Positions 1 to 9,176 are shown, counted from the first letter of the stretch. The stretch is 36,943 nucleotides of DNA from an uncultured Duodenibacillus sp. (GCA_944388865.1 CALXKM010000006.1:1-36943), one strand, 5' to 3'. Notes: generated from the letters alone by a model not told the origin. Translations and numbers: made by a program.

Positions 1-84
1 ACTGAGTGAAATCGCGGAATCTGGACACAATTTCCCCTTGCCCCGAGAAGTACAGCGCGGCGAGTCGGGGACGCTCAGGCTGAT

Positions 85-1491
85 TTATATTCGTATTGAG
101 AAGAGAGCTTCAAAAGCTTGCCGGTCATGCAGATATTCCGGCAATGTCAGGCGTAACTCCTGATTCATTTCCCTGACCGCAGCAGTTACGCAGAGTACAT
201 CGCGGCGGAATGTGCGCACCGTCTTCTGCACTGCCTTTTTGTTGTTCTTGCGCACTCCGAAATACTGAAGGCGGCGCACGACTTTTAAAAGCATCTGGCA
301 GTAAGCCGACAAAATCATGCGATAGCAGTTGGTGTGGAATTTCGTAGCGCTGGCACGATCGCCGAAGCACTCTGTTTTGAATTCACCAATCCACTGTTCC
401 ATGCGGCCTCGGCCGCAGTAGACCTGCTCGTACATGTCCTCGGTAGAGGCCAGAGAAAGTTCTCCGGCATAGCCATTGTGCTGAGGATCCATCGTGTTGA
501 CGATGCTGGTTTGAATCAGACGCAGATCAAGCTGGCAGGTAATCGAATCAAAGCGTTTACGTGCAATCACCCGACGTTTCTGTTTCCAGCTTTTGGCATT
601 CCAGTCTGTCTCACCAATGGTCTGCTCAGCAGTGCCTGTGGTGGTGTAACGCTTGACTTTCTTGCGCCTGGCGTGTTTAAGGCCCTTTTCATAGATAGCC
701 TTCTGGGCCGCCTTGATCGGAGGAAAGCCCATGATGTAATGCACACCATTGGCAAGGCAAGTATCAATCAGTCGGTTTGAATTAAACCCAGAATCTGCTC
801 GTAGAACAATGATGTAATCAGGAAACAGTTCCCGGATGCGTCTTAGCAATCGAGGCAGATAGTGCTCAAGCACCTTTCGGGCATCGGTGGTACCGGCTGC
901 ACCGAATACGGCAATGGGATAACCATGCAGATAGCAGAGCACGGGTGCCAGACAACAGCACTGGTAATGCCCGTTGTATGATTTGTTTTCCTGATTCCCG
1001 TAAAGCTCCACATAAGTCGAGTCCACATCCAGAAAGATGCAGCGGTAACCCTTGCGGCGAATCTTCGGTAAAAGTCCTACTGCTTTGTCAGCCTGAGCAA
1101 ATGTAGTCAGCAGTGTCTCGTTGAGCTGATTAATCGAACGGCGATCAAAGCTGTTTTCAAAGCGGCATAACGTGGCACTACCGGCAATGTCTGCGGTACC
1201 AAGCGCAGACGAAAAACCCGGATCATGAGACAAATGATCGTGGTCGTTAAGATCTTCGTAGCCTGCCGCCAACGCAAGAATGCGTTGCTCAAACATTACC
1301 TCGGCTGAATACTGTGTGTTGCGTTTACTTGGAACAGCTTCTGAAATGACCTCCCTGGCGTTCTTGAAAAGATCCAGACTGCGCGCAATATGGGCAACTG
1401 GCAGAAGGCCGGCCATGGAGGTGGCGAAGAATTTTTTGTCGGAAAACGTGACAGCACGCCCTGTGGCGTCGAAGCATGTGGTAATCTGCAT
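85..1491 (-). CDS. IS1380-family DDE transposase
   Basis: A 468-residue transposase that would cut and join the ends of its own element. The order of motifs fits the IS1380 family (DDE_Tnp_1-type RNase H fold). The first acidic site is FLDVDSTYVEL near residue 155, the second is RADSGF near 230, and the third is the glutamate in GRGRMEQWIGEFK near 370. The C-terminal third is rich in Arg/Lys, as expected for DNA contact. The length is full for the family and no frameshift is visible, so the element may still be active. The ATG has no strong Shine-Dalgarno sequence. The upstream side carries an imperfect inverted repeat and a terminator facing the other way, both of which may limit expression by outside transcripts. 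Confidence 0.93.
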   Translation of the reverse strand: MQITTCFDATGRAVTFSDKKFFATSMAGLLPVAHIARSLDLFKNAREVISEAVPSKRNTQYSAEVMFEQRILALAAGYEDLNDHDHLSHDPGFSSALGTADIAGSATLCRFENSFDRRSINQLNETLLTTFAQADKAVGLLPKIRRKGYRCIFLDVDSTYVELYGNQENKSYNGHYQCCCLAPVLCYLHGYPIAVFGAAGTTDARKVLEHYLPRLLRRIRELFPDYIIVLRADSGFNSNRLIDTCLANGVHYIMGFPPIKAAQKAIYEKGLKHARRKKVKRYTTTGTAEQTIGETDWNAKSWKQKRRVIARKRFDSITCQLDLRLIQTSIVNTMDPQHNGYAGELSLASTEDMYEQVYCGRGRMEQWIGEFKTECFGDRASATKFHTNCYRMILSAYCQMLLKVVRRLQYFGVRKNNKKAVQKTVRTFRRDVLCVTAAVREMNQELRLTLPEYLHDRQAFEALFSIRI

Positions 1492-1493
1492 AT

Positions 1494-1555
1494 CGGAAGC
1501 GGGGTTGGTTAGTTTTTGTGTGCAAACTGAACTTTACCAAACCCCAGCGCTTCCG
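1494..1555. repeat. Imperfect inverted repeat just upstream of the transposase
   Basis: The arm CGGAAGCGGGGTTGGT (1494-1509) is matched in inverted orientation, with small bulges, by 1536-1555. It sits immediately 5' of the transposase start. In the transcript it would fold over the leader and could hide the start site, a known way for insertion sequences to block read-through expression. The function is inferred. Confidence 0.45.
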
Positions 1556-1561
1556 CTCGCC

Positions 1562-1588
1562 AATCCGCCGCACATCGCGGATTTTTTT
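1562..1588 (+). terminator. Rho-independent terminator facing right
   Basis: The 7-bp stem AATCCGC/GCGGATT has an 8-base loop and is followed by seven T residues. It reads on the plus strand, away from the transposase, and no plus-strand gene lies before it in the window. It may stop antisense transcription out of the element. Confidence 0.6.
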
Positions 1589-2130
1589 ATATCTGCTCCT
1601 TTCTGCAGTTTTTTGAACTTGCAAAATTCAGGCTAGGGCGGGATCGCCGCACTGGCTGTAGTTTATTATCGTCTTTTTTCGTCAGTGCGGCGGTAGCCGC
1701 CAAAGAGAAAAAAAGAGGCGCTGCATCAGCTTTGAGGCTTTGCATTTTGGCATAGTCAGATGACAAGAAACGCAGCAAAAGAAAGAATTTTTGCCGTACG
1801 AATCAAACGCCGAGAAAAGCCTATGAGAATACGCGCACACGGCTTCATTTTCTCGTGCGCGTATATGTGCTTGGGTGCTGACGGCTCTGAGTTTGACTCA
1901 GGCGACGCTCTTTTTTTTGTAACTTCCTTGGCCTTGAATGCGCATCTCATTTTGCGAATCTTTGCCGCTAAACCCATTCTGACGAAGGTACTTTGTCAAT
2001 AGGCAAAAATGCCTGTGTTTTCCTCTGTATTTCCGAGCGGGTTGCTCGGATAATGAACTTAAGGCACGAAGAGTGCCGCTCAAAGACGGCTTCTTCGGCT
2101 GCAGATTCTGGATATTGAGGAGGAAACGTC
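1589..2130. other. Intergenic region upstream of the Tat flavoprotein
   Basis: I see no convincing gene here. It holds several inverted repeats: ATACGCGCAC (1829-1838) paired with GTGCGCGTAT (1855-1864), a perfect 10-bp stem with a 16-base loop; CTGAGT/ACTCAG followed 9 bases later by a run of T; and CCGAG/CTCGG directly before GATAAT (2049-2054), a possible -10 element for the next gene. A strong Shine-Dalgarno AGGAGGAAA lies just before 2131. Promoter assignment is tentative. Confidence 0.4.
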
Positions 2131-3606
2131 ATGACAATTTCTCGTCGCAGCTTCATTTCGGGCATTGTTGCAGGTTCGGCCGCTGCAGGAGCGGCGTTTG
2201 CTTCCGATCGTGCGAATGCTGCCGGGCTTTGCTCAATTCCGACCAAGTGGGATCAAACGTGGGACGTCATCGTCATCGGCGCGGGCGGCGCAGGCTTTGC
2301 TGCCGGCATCACGGCCAAGGAGGCGGGTGCAAAGACAGTTGTTTTGGAAAAAATGCCGTTTCCCGGCGGCAATACGATGGTCTCGGGCGGCGGCCTCAAT
2401 GCTGCGGTTGAGGCTGACTACAAGGCGGCGGGAGTTGAGGATTCTCCGCAGCTGCACGCCAAGCAGACGCTTGCTGCGGGCGACTATCGCGCCGATCCTG
2501 AACTTGTCCGGATGCTTGCCGAAGGAGCGCCCAAGAGCGTTGAATGGCTCAAGAAAATCGGCGTGCACTTCAGACCCGGCATCTATCAGATCTACGGCGG
2601 CCTCTGGCCGCGCTGCCGCAATCCTGAGGGACAAAGCGGAAGCGACTACATCAAGGCCTGCGTGCAGTACGCCAAGAAAATTTCGCTTGACGTCAAAACC
2701 GGGCACAAGGTGACGAGAATTATTCGCCAAGAGCCCAATGCCGGGCGCGTGCTTGGCGTTGAAGTCGAAATTGACGGCAAGAAGGAAAATTGGCGCGCAA
2801 TGAAGGGCGTTGTTGCCGCCGCAGGCGGCTATGCCGCCAATGCGCAGATGTGCGCGTTTTTTGATCCGCGCCTTGAAAAGCTCAACACGACCAATCAGCC
2901 TTGCTCAACGGGCGAGGTTTTGCGCTCCATTCAGGACATCAACGGACTTGCCGTTGGCATGGACTACATCCAGTGCATTCCGTGGACGGCGCCGGGCTAC
3001 AAGAACGTCGCCGACGTCTTTCAGGCAATCGAGTACACGATCTTTGTAAACAAAGAAGGCAAGCGCTACGTTGCTGAAGACAATCGCCGCGACGTCATTC
3101 GCGATGCCACGCTCGCGCAGACCGATCAGACGGTTTATCAGGTCACCGATGTGGTGGGCTTTGAAGAAAATAATAAGTTCTACAACGAGATGAACCACGC
3201 GGCGCTCAAAAACGGCACGCTCTTTGCGGCCGATACGATCGAAGAACTCGCCAAGAAGGTCAAGCTGCCGCCAGAGGTGCTCAAAAAGACCGTCGAAGAA
3301 TACAACGCCATGGTTGATTCGAAGAAGGATCCGCTGGGCAGAACGGCCAAGATGCTCTCGCACAAGATCGCCAAGGCGCCGTTTTACATCGGTCCCTTCG
3401 GCATGTGCCGGCATCACACGATGGGCGGCGCGCGCATTGATGCGAAGGCTCGCGTGCTTGACCGCGAAGGCAAGGTCATTGCCGGACTTTATGCAGCGGG
3501 CGAAGTCACAGGCGGCATTCACGGCACAAACCGCGTGGGCGGCAACGCCATTGCCGACATCTTTACTTTCGGCCGCATTGCGGGCAAGAGCGCTGCAGAG
3601 GGCTGA
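2131..3606 (+). CDS. Tat-exported FAD-dependent fumarate reductase-like flavoprotein
   Basis: A 491-residue flavoprotein of the fumarate reductase/urocanate reductase family, expected to pass electrons to an unsaturated acid in the periplasm. A twin-arginine signal is clear (SRRSFI at 4-9, then a small-residue hydrophobic stretch). The FAD-binding GAGGAG motif is at 50-55. The substrate-site residues of the family are kept: HHTMGG at 428-433 and the arginine of HGTNRVGGNA at 468. It has no CxxCH haem motif and no FMN-binding domain, so its electron donor must be a separate protein, not seen nearby. The start follows an AGGAGG site with good spacing. The actual substrate cannot be told from sequence. 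Confidence 0.9.
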   Translation: MTISRRSFISGIVAGSAAAGAAFASDRANAAGLCSIPTKWDQTWDVIVIGAGGAGFAAGITAKEAGAKTVVLEKMPFPGGNTMVSGGGLNAAVEADYKAAGVEDSPQLHAKQTLAAGDYRADPELVRMLAEGAPKSVEWLKKIGVHFRPGIYQIYGGLWPRCRNPEGQSGSDYIKACVQYAKKISLDVKTGHKVTRIIRQEPNAGRVLGVEVEIDGKKENWRAMKGVVAAAGGYAANAQMCAFFDPRLEKLNTTNQPCSTGEVLRSIQDINGLAVGMDYIQCIPWTAPGYKNVADVFQAIEYTIFVNKEGKRYVAEDNRRDVIRDATLAQTDQTVYQVTDVVGFEENNKFYNEMNHAALKNGTLFAADTIEELAKKVKLPPEVLKKTVEEYNAMVDSKKDPLGRTAKMLSHKIAKAPFYIGPFGMCRHHTMGGARIDAKARVLDREGKVIAGLYAAGEVTGGIHGTNRVGGNAIADIFTFGRIAGKSAAEG

Positions 3607-3701
3607 TTGTTCTAAGTCGGCTTGAACTGAGGCTGCCGGCGGATTGATCTTTTCGATGCGCCGACGGCTCGGTTCGCATTAGTCGGACGTTTTTTTCATC
3701 G

Positions 3702-3736
3702 TGGGCTCAGTGCTTTTTGCAGGACTGGGCCTTTTT
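3702..3736 (+). terminator. Terminator after the Tat flavoprotein
   Basis: GGCTCAGT pairs with ACTGGGCC (one G-U pair) around a 12-base loop and is followed by TTTTTC. A weaker stem (CCGAC/GTCGG, 3661-3686) followed by seven T lies just before it. Both read with the flavoprotein gene and separate it from rpmF. Confidence 0.6.
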
Positions 3737-3828
3737 CAACTGCAGTTGCTTTAGCCCAGTTAAGCTCAAAGCAGAGAAATTTTCTTGGACCACCTAAATG
3801 GGAGGCTTGGCAAGACTAAGTCAACCTA

Positions 3829-3856
3829 TTGAAATTAAAGGAAATTTGTGTAAAAT
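3829..3856 (+). promoter_or_regulatory. Probable sigma70 promoter of rpmF
   Basis: TTGAAA and TAAAAT are 16 bases apart, about 130 bases before rpmF, after the preceding terminator. A second -10-like TACAAT lies at 3947-3952 without a good -35 partner. Confidence 0.5.
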
Positions 3857-3989
3857 AGCGGCCCTATCTGCAGATGGCAGGCCAAAATCTAGGCCTAAAT
3901 CTAGTTTTTTGTGTGAGCGTACCCCCAAAATAAACGAAAATTCAGGTACAATCACGTGTTTTCAATTTCTACCCACGTGGGGTTAAAAA

Positions 3990-4175
3990 ATGGCTGTCCA
4001 GCAAAATAAGAAATCGACCAGCAAGCGCGGCAATCATCGCGCCCATGACTTCCTGACCAACCCGGCTCTGGCTGTTGAGCCCACGACCGGCGAGGCTCAT
4101 CGTCGTCATCACATCAGCCCGACGGGCTTTTACCGCGGCAAGAAGGTCATTGCGACCAAGCAGGACGCTGAATAA
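3990..4175 (+). CDS. rpmF: 50S ribosomal protein L32
   Basis: A 61-residue basic protein matching L32 of betaproteobacteria over its whole length: start MAVQQNKKS, then [19 protein letters not shown] and [14 protein letters not shown]. It is part of the large ribosomal subunit. In most relatives rpmF is preceded by yceD (DUF177) and followed by plsX. Here neither neighbour is present, and a terminator separates rpmF from fabH, so it appears to be a single-gene unit with its own promoter. Confidence 0.97.
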   Translation: MAVQQNKKSTSKRGNHRAHDFLTNPALAVEPTTGEAHRRHHISPTGFYRGKKVIATKQDAE

Positions 4176-4349
4176 TTTCAGCCGCTTGTGAATTTCAGGC
4201 AGCTTCGAAGAAAGCCGACACCGTGAGCTGACGGATTTGGTATCGGTCAAGCCCCACGGATCAAGGAATCAACCGAACGCTGATCTGTCGCAAAAGCCTC
4301 GGCAGGCTTCCGAAAGAGCTGCCGGCCTTTGAAAAAGGCTCAAAAACAA

Positions 4350-4386
4350 AAAAGGAGGTAGTCCGAAGAGACGAGCCTCCTTTTTT
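4350..4386 (+). terminator. Terminator between rpmF and fabH
   Basis: The stem AAGGAGG/CCTCCTT has a loop of about 17 bases and is followed by a T run. It reads with rpmF. Confidence 0.65.
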
Positions 4387-4523
4387 GTCGCCCGGCGTTT
4401 GCTAATATGCCTTCGATAAAGATGTCCGGGCTTTTTCGCGCGGCTTTGGTGAGGACGGCTTTTTGTGCCGGCCGGCGGCGCTGATTTCAAAAATATTAAA
4501 ACGGACGACACGAACAACAACTT

Positions 4524-5510
4524 ATGCCAATTGATCGAATTTATACGCGCGTCGTCGGAACGGGCTCGGCTCTGCCGCCCAAAGCGGTCACCAACGACGA
4601 GCTCGCGCGCGAGCTTGCCCTGCGCGGCGTGCAGACAAGCGACGAGTGGATACGCTCGCGCACCGGCATCTGCCAGCGCTACATTGCCAAGAACATGACC
4701 ACTCTGGATCTGGCGCTTGCCGCAAGCCGTCAGGCGCTGCAAAGAGCGGGACTTGCGGCCGCCGATATTGACCTCATCATTGTGGCCACGACAACGCCCG
4801 ACGGCGTTTTTCCCTCCATGGCCTGCCGGCTGCAGGCCGCCCTTGGCATCAAGGGATGCGCGGCTTTTGATGTGCAGGCCGTTTGCGCGGGCTACGTCTA
4901 CGCCATGAGCGTTGCCGACGGCTTGGTGCGCACGGGCGGCTACAAGCGTGCGCTTGTGGTGGGCGCTGAAGTTCTCAGCAGACTTCTTGACTGGAATGAC
5001 CGCTCTACGTGCGTGCTCTTTGGCGACGGTGCGGGAGCCGTCGTCATTGAGGCGAGCTCCGAAGAGGGTATTCTGGCGCACCGCATGCACGCCGACGGCA
5101 ATTTCGGCGTCGAGACTCTTGCGTGCGATGCGCGCATTGAGGGCAATGCCGTCGTCGGCCGAGGCTTCATCAGCATGAACGGCCAGCAGGTCTTTAAGCT
5201 TGCCGTCTCATCGCTTACCGAAAGCTTCAACGAAGTCTGCGGCATGGCCGGCATTGCACCCTCGGACGTTGACGTCTGGGTGCCGCATCAGGCCAATATC
5301 CGCATCATTGAAATGATTGCCCACAAGTTGGGCCTGTCTAAGGAAAAGACGGTCGTCACCGTCAACCTGCACGGCAACACGTCGGCGGCTTCCGTGCCGT
5401 TGGCGCTTGACTATGCCGTTGCGACCGGACGCATTGCGCGCGGCAATACGGTGATGCTGCAGGGCGTGGGCGCCGGCATGGCCTGGGGCAGCGTGCTGCT
5501 GCGCTGGTAG
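4524..5510 (+). CDS. fabH: 3-oxoacyl-ACP synthase III (KAS III)
   Basis: Condenses acetyl-CoA with malonyl-ACP to start fatty-acid synthesis in the cytoplasm. The protein is 328 residues, normal for FabH. The catalytic triad is visible: Cys121 in VCAGYVYAMS, His255 in VPHQAN and Asn285 in LHGNTSAAS. The TRTGI-like segment RSRTGI at 45-50 and the GDGAGA turn at 168-172 are also conserved. The start ATG has no clear Shine-Dalgarno sequence but gives the standard N-terminus. It opens the fabH-fabD-fabG-acpP-fabF run. The plsX gene that normally sits before fabH is missing from this site. Confidence 0.97.
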   Translation: MPIDRIYTRVVGTGSALPPKAVTNDELARELALRGVQTSDEWIRSRTGICQRYIAKNMTTLDLALAASRQALQRAGLAAADIDLIIVATTTPDGVFPSMACRLQAALGIKGCAAFDVQAVCAGYVYAMSVADGLVRTGGYKRALVVGAEVLSRLLDWNDRSTCVLFGDGAGAVVIEASSEEGILAHRMHADGNFGVETLACDARIEGNAVVGRGFISMNGQQVFKLAVSSLTESFNEVCGMAGIAPSDVDVWVPHQANIRIIEMIAHKLGLSKEKTVVTVNLHGNTSAASVPLALDYAVATGRIARGNTVMLQGVGAGMAWGSVLLRW

Positions 5511-5566
5511 CCGGCGGCGAGTTCAAACAATAGACAAAACAATTTGGCTTTGAGGAGCACCAACAA

Positions 5567-6520
5567 GTGAAGTTAGCTTTCGTTTTTCCGGGGCAGGGCT
5601 CGCAGAAAGTGGGCATGCTTGAGGGCATGGCGGGAAACGCCGCGGCCGAAGACGTCATGCGCCGCGCCGATGCTGCGCTCGGACAGGATCTCACGGGTCT
5701 GATTGCAAACGGCCCCGAGGCCGATCTTAATCTTACTGTCAATACGCAGCCGGCGATGCTCGCGAGCTCCTACGCGATGTACGCGGCCTGGCTAGCTGAG
5801 GGCGGCATGAAGCCCGTGGTGATGGCCGGCCACAGCCTTGGCGAATATACGGCGCTCACCGCTGCCGGCGTTTTTTCGCTCGAAGAGGCCGTGAGACTTG
5901 TGCGTTTTCGCGCGCAGGCCATGCAGTCGGCCGTGCCTGTGGGCGTAGGCGCAATGGCAGCCGTGCTGGGCTTGACCGATGAGGTGGTCGCCGCGGTTTG
6001 CGAAGAAGCAAGCCAAGGCGGCAAATACGTCGTTGAGCCTGTGAACTTCAACTGCCCCGGGCAGGTCGTCATTGCCGGCCATAAGGAAGGCATCGAAAAG
6101 GCTTGCGCCGCTGCGCAGCAAAGGGGTGCGCGCCGCGCATTGATTTTGCCCGTCTCGGCGCCGTTTCACAGCTCGCTGCTCGCAGGCGCTGCCAAAGAGC
6201 TTTCGCTTGAGCTTGCACGCGTTGAAGTTCATGCGCCGGCAATTGAGGTTATTGCCAACGTTGACGTTGCCTGCCACAAGACGCCCGACGGAATTCGTGA
6301 AATCTTGGCGCTGCAGGCAGCACGTCCCGTGCAGTGGGTCAAAACCATCGAGAAGATGCGCGACGAGGGCGTCACGCACATCGTCGAGTGCGGTCCGGGC
6401 AAGGTGCTCACGGGCATGATTCGCCGCATTGCGCCTGATATAAAGACATTGAATATTTTCGATGCCGATTCGCTTGCCGCCGTGAAGTCCGAAATTGAGG
6501 CCGCCGCAGGCGCATCCTGA
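5567..6520 (+). CDS. fabD: Malonyl-CoA:ACP transacylase
   Basis: Moves the malonyl group from CoA to acyl carrier protein. The protein is 317 residues, typical for FabD. The nucleophile is Ser90 in GHSLGEY, with His201 in APFHSSLL and the opening FPGQGSQ motif at 7-13. The start codon is GTG with GAGGAG about ten bases upstream; no better ATG gives the conserved MKLAFVFPGQ start. It lies 56 bases after fabH and is probably cotranscribed with it. Confidence 0.97.
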   Translation: MKLAFVFPGQGSQKVGMLEGMAGNAAAEDVMRRADAALGQDLTGLIANGPEADLNLTVNTQPAMLASSYAMYAAWLAEGGMKPVVMAGHSLGEYTALTAAGVFSLEEAVRLVRFRAQAMQSAVPVGVGAMAAVLGLTDEVVAAVCEEASQGGKYVVEPVNFNCPGQVVIAGHKEGIEKACAAAQQRGARRALILPVSAPFHSSLLAGAAKELSLELARVEVHAPAIEVIANVDVACHKTPDGIREILALQAARPVQWVKTIEKMRDEGVTHIVECGPGKVLTGMIRRIAPDIKTLNIFDADSLAAVKSEIEAAAGAS

Positions 6521-6576
6521 TGCACCGGACGTCAGTGCCGACATCCAATTTGAAATCTTTTTTGTGAGTGAAAAAA

Positions 6577-7329
6577 ATGAATCTTCTTTGTGCAGACGCT
6601 CTGAAGGATCGCGTTGCCCTCGTCACCGGCGCCACGCGCGGCATTGGGCTGGCCATTGCCAAGACCCTGGCCGGTTCCGGTGCTTTCGTGGTGGGAACGG
6701 CAACCTCGGAAGAGGGCGCAATTAAAATTTCCGAAGCCTTGGGCGAGCAAGGCCGCGGCATCGTGCTCGACGTCACCAACGCCGAGGCTGCTGTTGCGGC
6801 TTTAAACGGCGTTGCAAGCGAATTTGGTCGTCTTGACATCCTCGTCAACAACGCGGGCATCACGCGCGATCAGATCTCGATGCGCATGAGCGACGAGGCC
6901 TGGGACGCGGTCATTGCCACCAATCTGACGGCTGCTTTCAGACTGTGCCGCGCTGCCATGCGTCCGATGATGAAGCAGCGCTTTGGGCGCATGATCAACA
7001 TCACAAGCGTCGTGGGCGCCATGGGCAACGCCGGTCAGGCCAACTATGCTGCAGCCAAGGCTGGGCTTGTCGGCATGAGCAAGTCGATGGCTCGCGAAGT
7101 CGCCTCCCGCGGCGTGACCATCAACTGCGTGGCCCCGGGCTTCATTGACACCGACATGACCAAGGATCTTCCTGAAGAGCACAAGAAGGCGCTCCTGTCG
7201 CAGATTCCTGCCCAGCGCCTCGGCAATACGGATGATATTGCCGCTGCCGTGGCTTTTCTCGCCTCAGAGCCCGCAGGCTACATCACCGGCACGGTTTTGC
7301 ATGTCAACGGCGGCATGTTCATGGGGTAG
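6577..7329 (+). CDS. fabG: 3-oxoacyl-ACP reductase
   Basis: NADPH-dependent reduction of 3-oxoacyl-ACP, the first reductive step of each elongation cycle. A classical short-chain dehydrogenase of 250 residues from the chosen ATG. The cofactor motif TGATRGIG is near the start, NNAG follows, and the catalytic Ser (INITSVVG) is followed by YAAAK. A GTG three codons upstream (6568) is in frame; I prefer the ATG at 6577 because GAGTG precedes it at normal spacing and the length then fits. It follows fabD by 56 bases. Confidence 0.96.
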   Translation: MNLLCADALKDRVALVTGATRGIGLAIAKTLAGSGAFVVGTATSEEGAIKISEALGEQGRGIVLDVTNAEAAVAALNGVASEFGRLDILVNNAGITRDQISMRMSDEAWDAVIATNLTAAFRLCRAAMRPMMKQRFGRMINITSVVGAMGNAGQANYAAAKAGLVGMSKSMAREVASRGVTINCVAPGFIDTDMTKDLPEEHKKALLSQIPAQRLGNTDDIAAAVAFLASEPAGYITGTVLHVNGGMFMG

Positions 7330-7388
7330 TGCGCAAACGCATCAACCCTGATAAAATCCACAAGATAAGTGAATTTTTTCCGTTGCTT

Positions 7389-7417
7389 TTGCGTGCGCAG
7401 GGGCAACAACGTTTAAT
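7389..7417 (+). promoter_or_regulatory. Possible promoter of acpP
   Basis: TTGCGT and TTTAAT are separated by 17 bases, about 25 bases before the acpP start. A separate promoter would fit the usual high expression of the carrier protein. The -35 match is weak. Confidence 0.35.
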
Positions 7418-7441
7418 CTAAGAAAATCCCCGGAGACGGAA

Positions 7442-7681
7442 ATGGACGAATTGGAACAAAAGGTCAAGAAGATCATCGCCGAACAGCTCGGCAAGAATGA
7501 ACTTGACATCAAGAACGAAGCTTCCTTCATCGAAGATCTCGGCGCCGACAGTCTCGACACCGTTGAACTCGTGATGGCTCTTGAGGACGCCTTCAAGGTT
7601 CAGATCCCCGATGAACAGCAGGAAAATCTGCGCACCGTTCAGCAGGCTATCGACTTCATCAAGGCCAACGTCAAGGCCTAA
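7442..7681 (+). CDS. acpP: Acyl carrier protein
   Basis: A 79-residue acidic carrier that holds growing acyl chains on a 4'-phosphopantetheine arm. The attachment serine is Ser37 in [12 protein letters not shown], the canonical DSL motif. Helical spacing and length are standard. GGAGA precedes the ATG. A strong terminator follows, so acpP can be made in excess over fabF. Confidence 0.98.
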   Translation: MDELEQKVKKIIAEQLGKNELDIKNEASFIEDLGADSLDTVELVMALEDAFKVQIPDEQQENLRTVQQAIDFIKANVKA

Positions 7682-7741
7682 GTCGGCTCAGCAGCCGAGG
7701 CCGCATCCGCTCGGTGCGGCGCGCGCTGAATGTGCGAAGAA

Positions 7742-7768
7742 AAAGGGGCCCGCTCGGCCCCTTTTTTT
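7742..7768 (+). terminator. Terminator between acpP and fabF
   Basis: The perfect 9-bp stem AAAGGGGCC/GGCCCCTTT has a 5-base loop and runs into seven T residues. Its position inside the fab cluster suggests partial termination that lowers fabF relative to acpP. Confidence 0.85.
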
Positions 7769-7830
7769 GGACCGTCAGAAATTTGTTCGTTGTCTCCCCA
7801 AAAAGAAAAGAATTTCAAAAAGGACTAAAG

Positions 7831-9060
7831 ATGCGCCGTGTTGTTATCACCGGTTTGGGTTTGGTGACTCCCCTGGGTCTTGATGTTGCTTCGAGCTGGA
7901 AGGCTCTCTTAGAAGGCAAATGCGGCATCGGCCCGATTACACAGTTTGATGCTTCGGCCTTTGGCTGCAAGATTGCCGGCGAAGTCAAGGATTTTGATCC
8001 GACGGTGGCTATGCCTGCTAAGGACGCTCGCCGCTACGATCGCTTCGTGCAGTTTGCCGCAGTGGCGGGCGCCGAGGCTCTCAAGGATGCTGGCCTTGTG
8101 TTTGATACGGATGAAAAGGCCAACCGCGCGGGCTGCCTCATCGGCTCGGGCATCGGCGGCCTGAATTTGATTTGCGAAAACTTCCAGAGCTATCTGGAGC
8201 GCGGGCCGCGCCGCATTTCGCCCTTCATGATTCCGGGCTCGATCATCAATATGGCTAGCGGCATGCTCTCGATTCAGCACAACATGCGCGGCCCCAACCT
8301 CACGACGGTGACGGCCTGCTCGACGGGTCTGCACGCCATCGGCGAGGCAAGCTGGATGATTCGCCGCGGCGACGCCGACGTGATGCTCGCGGGCGGCACC
8401 GAAGGCACCGTGTGCCCCGACGGCATCGGCGGCTTTGACAGCATGCACGCTCTCTCGCGCAGAAACGACGATCCCGAGCATGCATCGCGTCCCTTTGACA
8501 TCGATCGCGACGGCTTCGTGATGGGCGAGGGTGCTGGTCTCGTCGTGCTTGAAGACTACGATCACGCCGTGGCGCGCGGCGCCAAGATCTACTGCGAAAT
8601 CGCTGGCTACGGGCTTTCGGCCGACGCCTACCACATCACGACGCCTTCGACCGACGGTCCGGTGCGCAGCATGCGCGTGGCGCTCGAGCACGCCGGCATG
8701 AAGCCCGAGGACATTGACTATCTCAACGCGCACGGCACATCTACCTCTGTGGGCGACATCAACGAGTGCAAGGCCATTCGCGGCGTCTTCGGTGACCATA
8801 CCGACAAGCTCGTGGTGAGTTCCACCAAGGGCGCAACCGGCCATTTGCTCGGCGGCGCAGGCGGCATCGAGAGCATCTTTACGATTCTTGCGATTCGCGA
8901 TCAAGTGGCGCCGCCCACGATCAACGTCGTCAACCAGGATCCCGAGTGCTGCGTCAATCTGGTTAAGGGAAGTCCGGTTGAGATGCCGATCAATGCCGCC
9001 ATGAAGAACAACTTCGGCTTTGGCGGCACCAATGCCACGCTGATTTTCAAGAAGCTCTAG
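7831..9060 (+). CDS. fabF: 3-oxoacyl-ACP synthase II (KAS II)
   Basis: Elongating condensing enzyme of type II fatty-acid synthesis. The protein is 409 residues. The catalytic residues are Cys163 in TACSTG, His301 in NAHGTSTS and His338 in GATGHLLGG. The FGFGGTNA motif near the C-terminus is kept. The reading frame is open further upstream, but that part overlaps the acpP terminator; the ATG at 7831 with AAAGGAC before it gives the standard start MRRVVITGLG. Confidence 0.97.
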   Translation: MRRVVITGLGLVTPLGLDVASSWKALLEGKCGIGPITQFDASAFGCKIAGEVKDFDPTVAMPAKDARRYDRFVQFAAVAGAEALKDAGLVFDTDEKANRAGCLIGSGIGGLNLICENFQSYLERGPRRISPFMIPGSIINMASGMLSIQHNMRGPNLTTVTACSTGLHAIGEASWMIRRGDADVMLAGGTEGTVCPDGIGGFDSMHALSRRNDDPEHASRPFDIDRDGFVMGEGAGLVVLEDYDHAVARGAKIYCEIAGYGLSADAYHITTPSTDGPVRSMRVALEHAGMKPEDIDYLNAHGTSTSVGDINECKAIRGVFGDHTDKLVVSSTKGATGHLLGGAGGIESIFTILAIRDQVAPPTINVVNQDPECCVNLVKGSPVEMPINAAMKNNFGFGGTNATLIFKKL

Positions 9061-9088
9061 GCCGCTTAAAAAGAGCTTTGGCACTGAG

Positions 9089-9139
9089 AAAGCCCGCTTG
9101 CCACGAGCGCGATGATTGCGTTTGGTGCTGCGGGCTTTT
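9089..9139 (+). terminator. Terminator after fabF
   Basis: AAAGCCCGC (9089-9097) pairs with GCGGGCTTT (9130-9138), and the T run of the right arm extends past the stem. The loop is long and partly self-paired. Confidence 0.75.
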
Positions 9140-9176
9140 TTGCGGCCGCAAGCCGATGAAAATCGCTGAAGGATTT

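Larger units (their letters stand above)
1..1640 (-). mobile_element. IS1380-family insertion sequence, ends not resolved
   Basis: The stretch is dominated by one transposase gene of IS1380 type with about 84 bases on one side and about 150 on the other, which fits a single-gene element. I could not pair convincing terminal inverted repeats: nothing in bases 1-84 matches the far side in inverted orientation. The left end may therefore lie outside the window, and the right limit given is approximate. No target duplication was identified. Confidence 0.45.

Noticed and set aside
1-84. Left inverted repeat of the IS1380 element
   Set aside because: A segment ending near base 25 loosely resembles the far-side sequence, but in direct rather than inverted orientation, so it cannot be the matching end.
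7714-7830. Longer N-terminus for fabF
   Set aside because: The extension overlaps the strong acpP terminator and is absent from FabF proteins.
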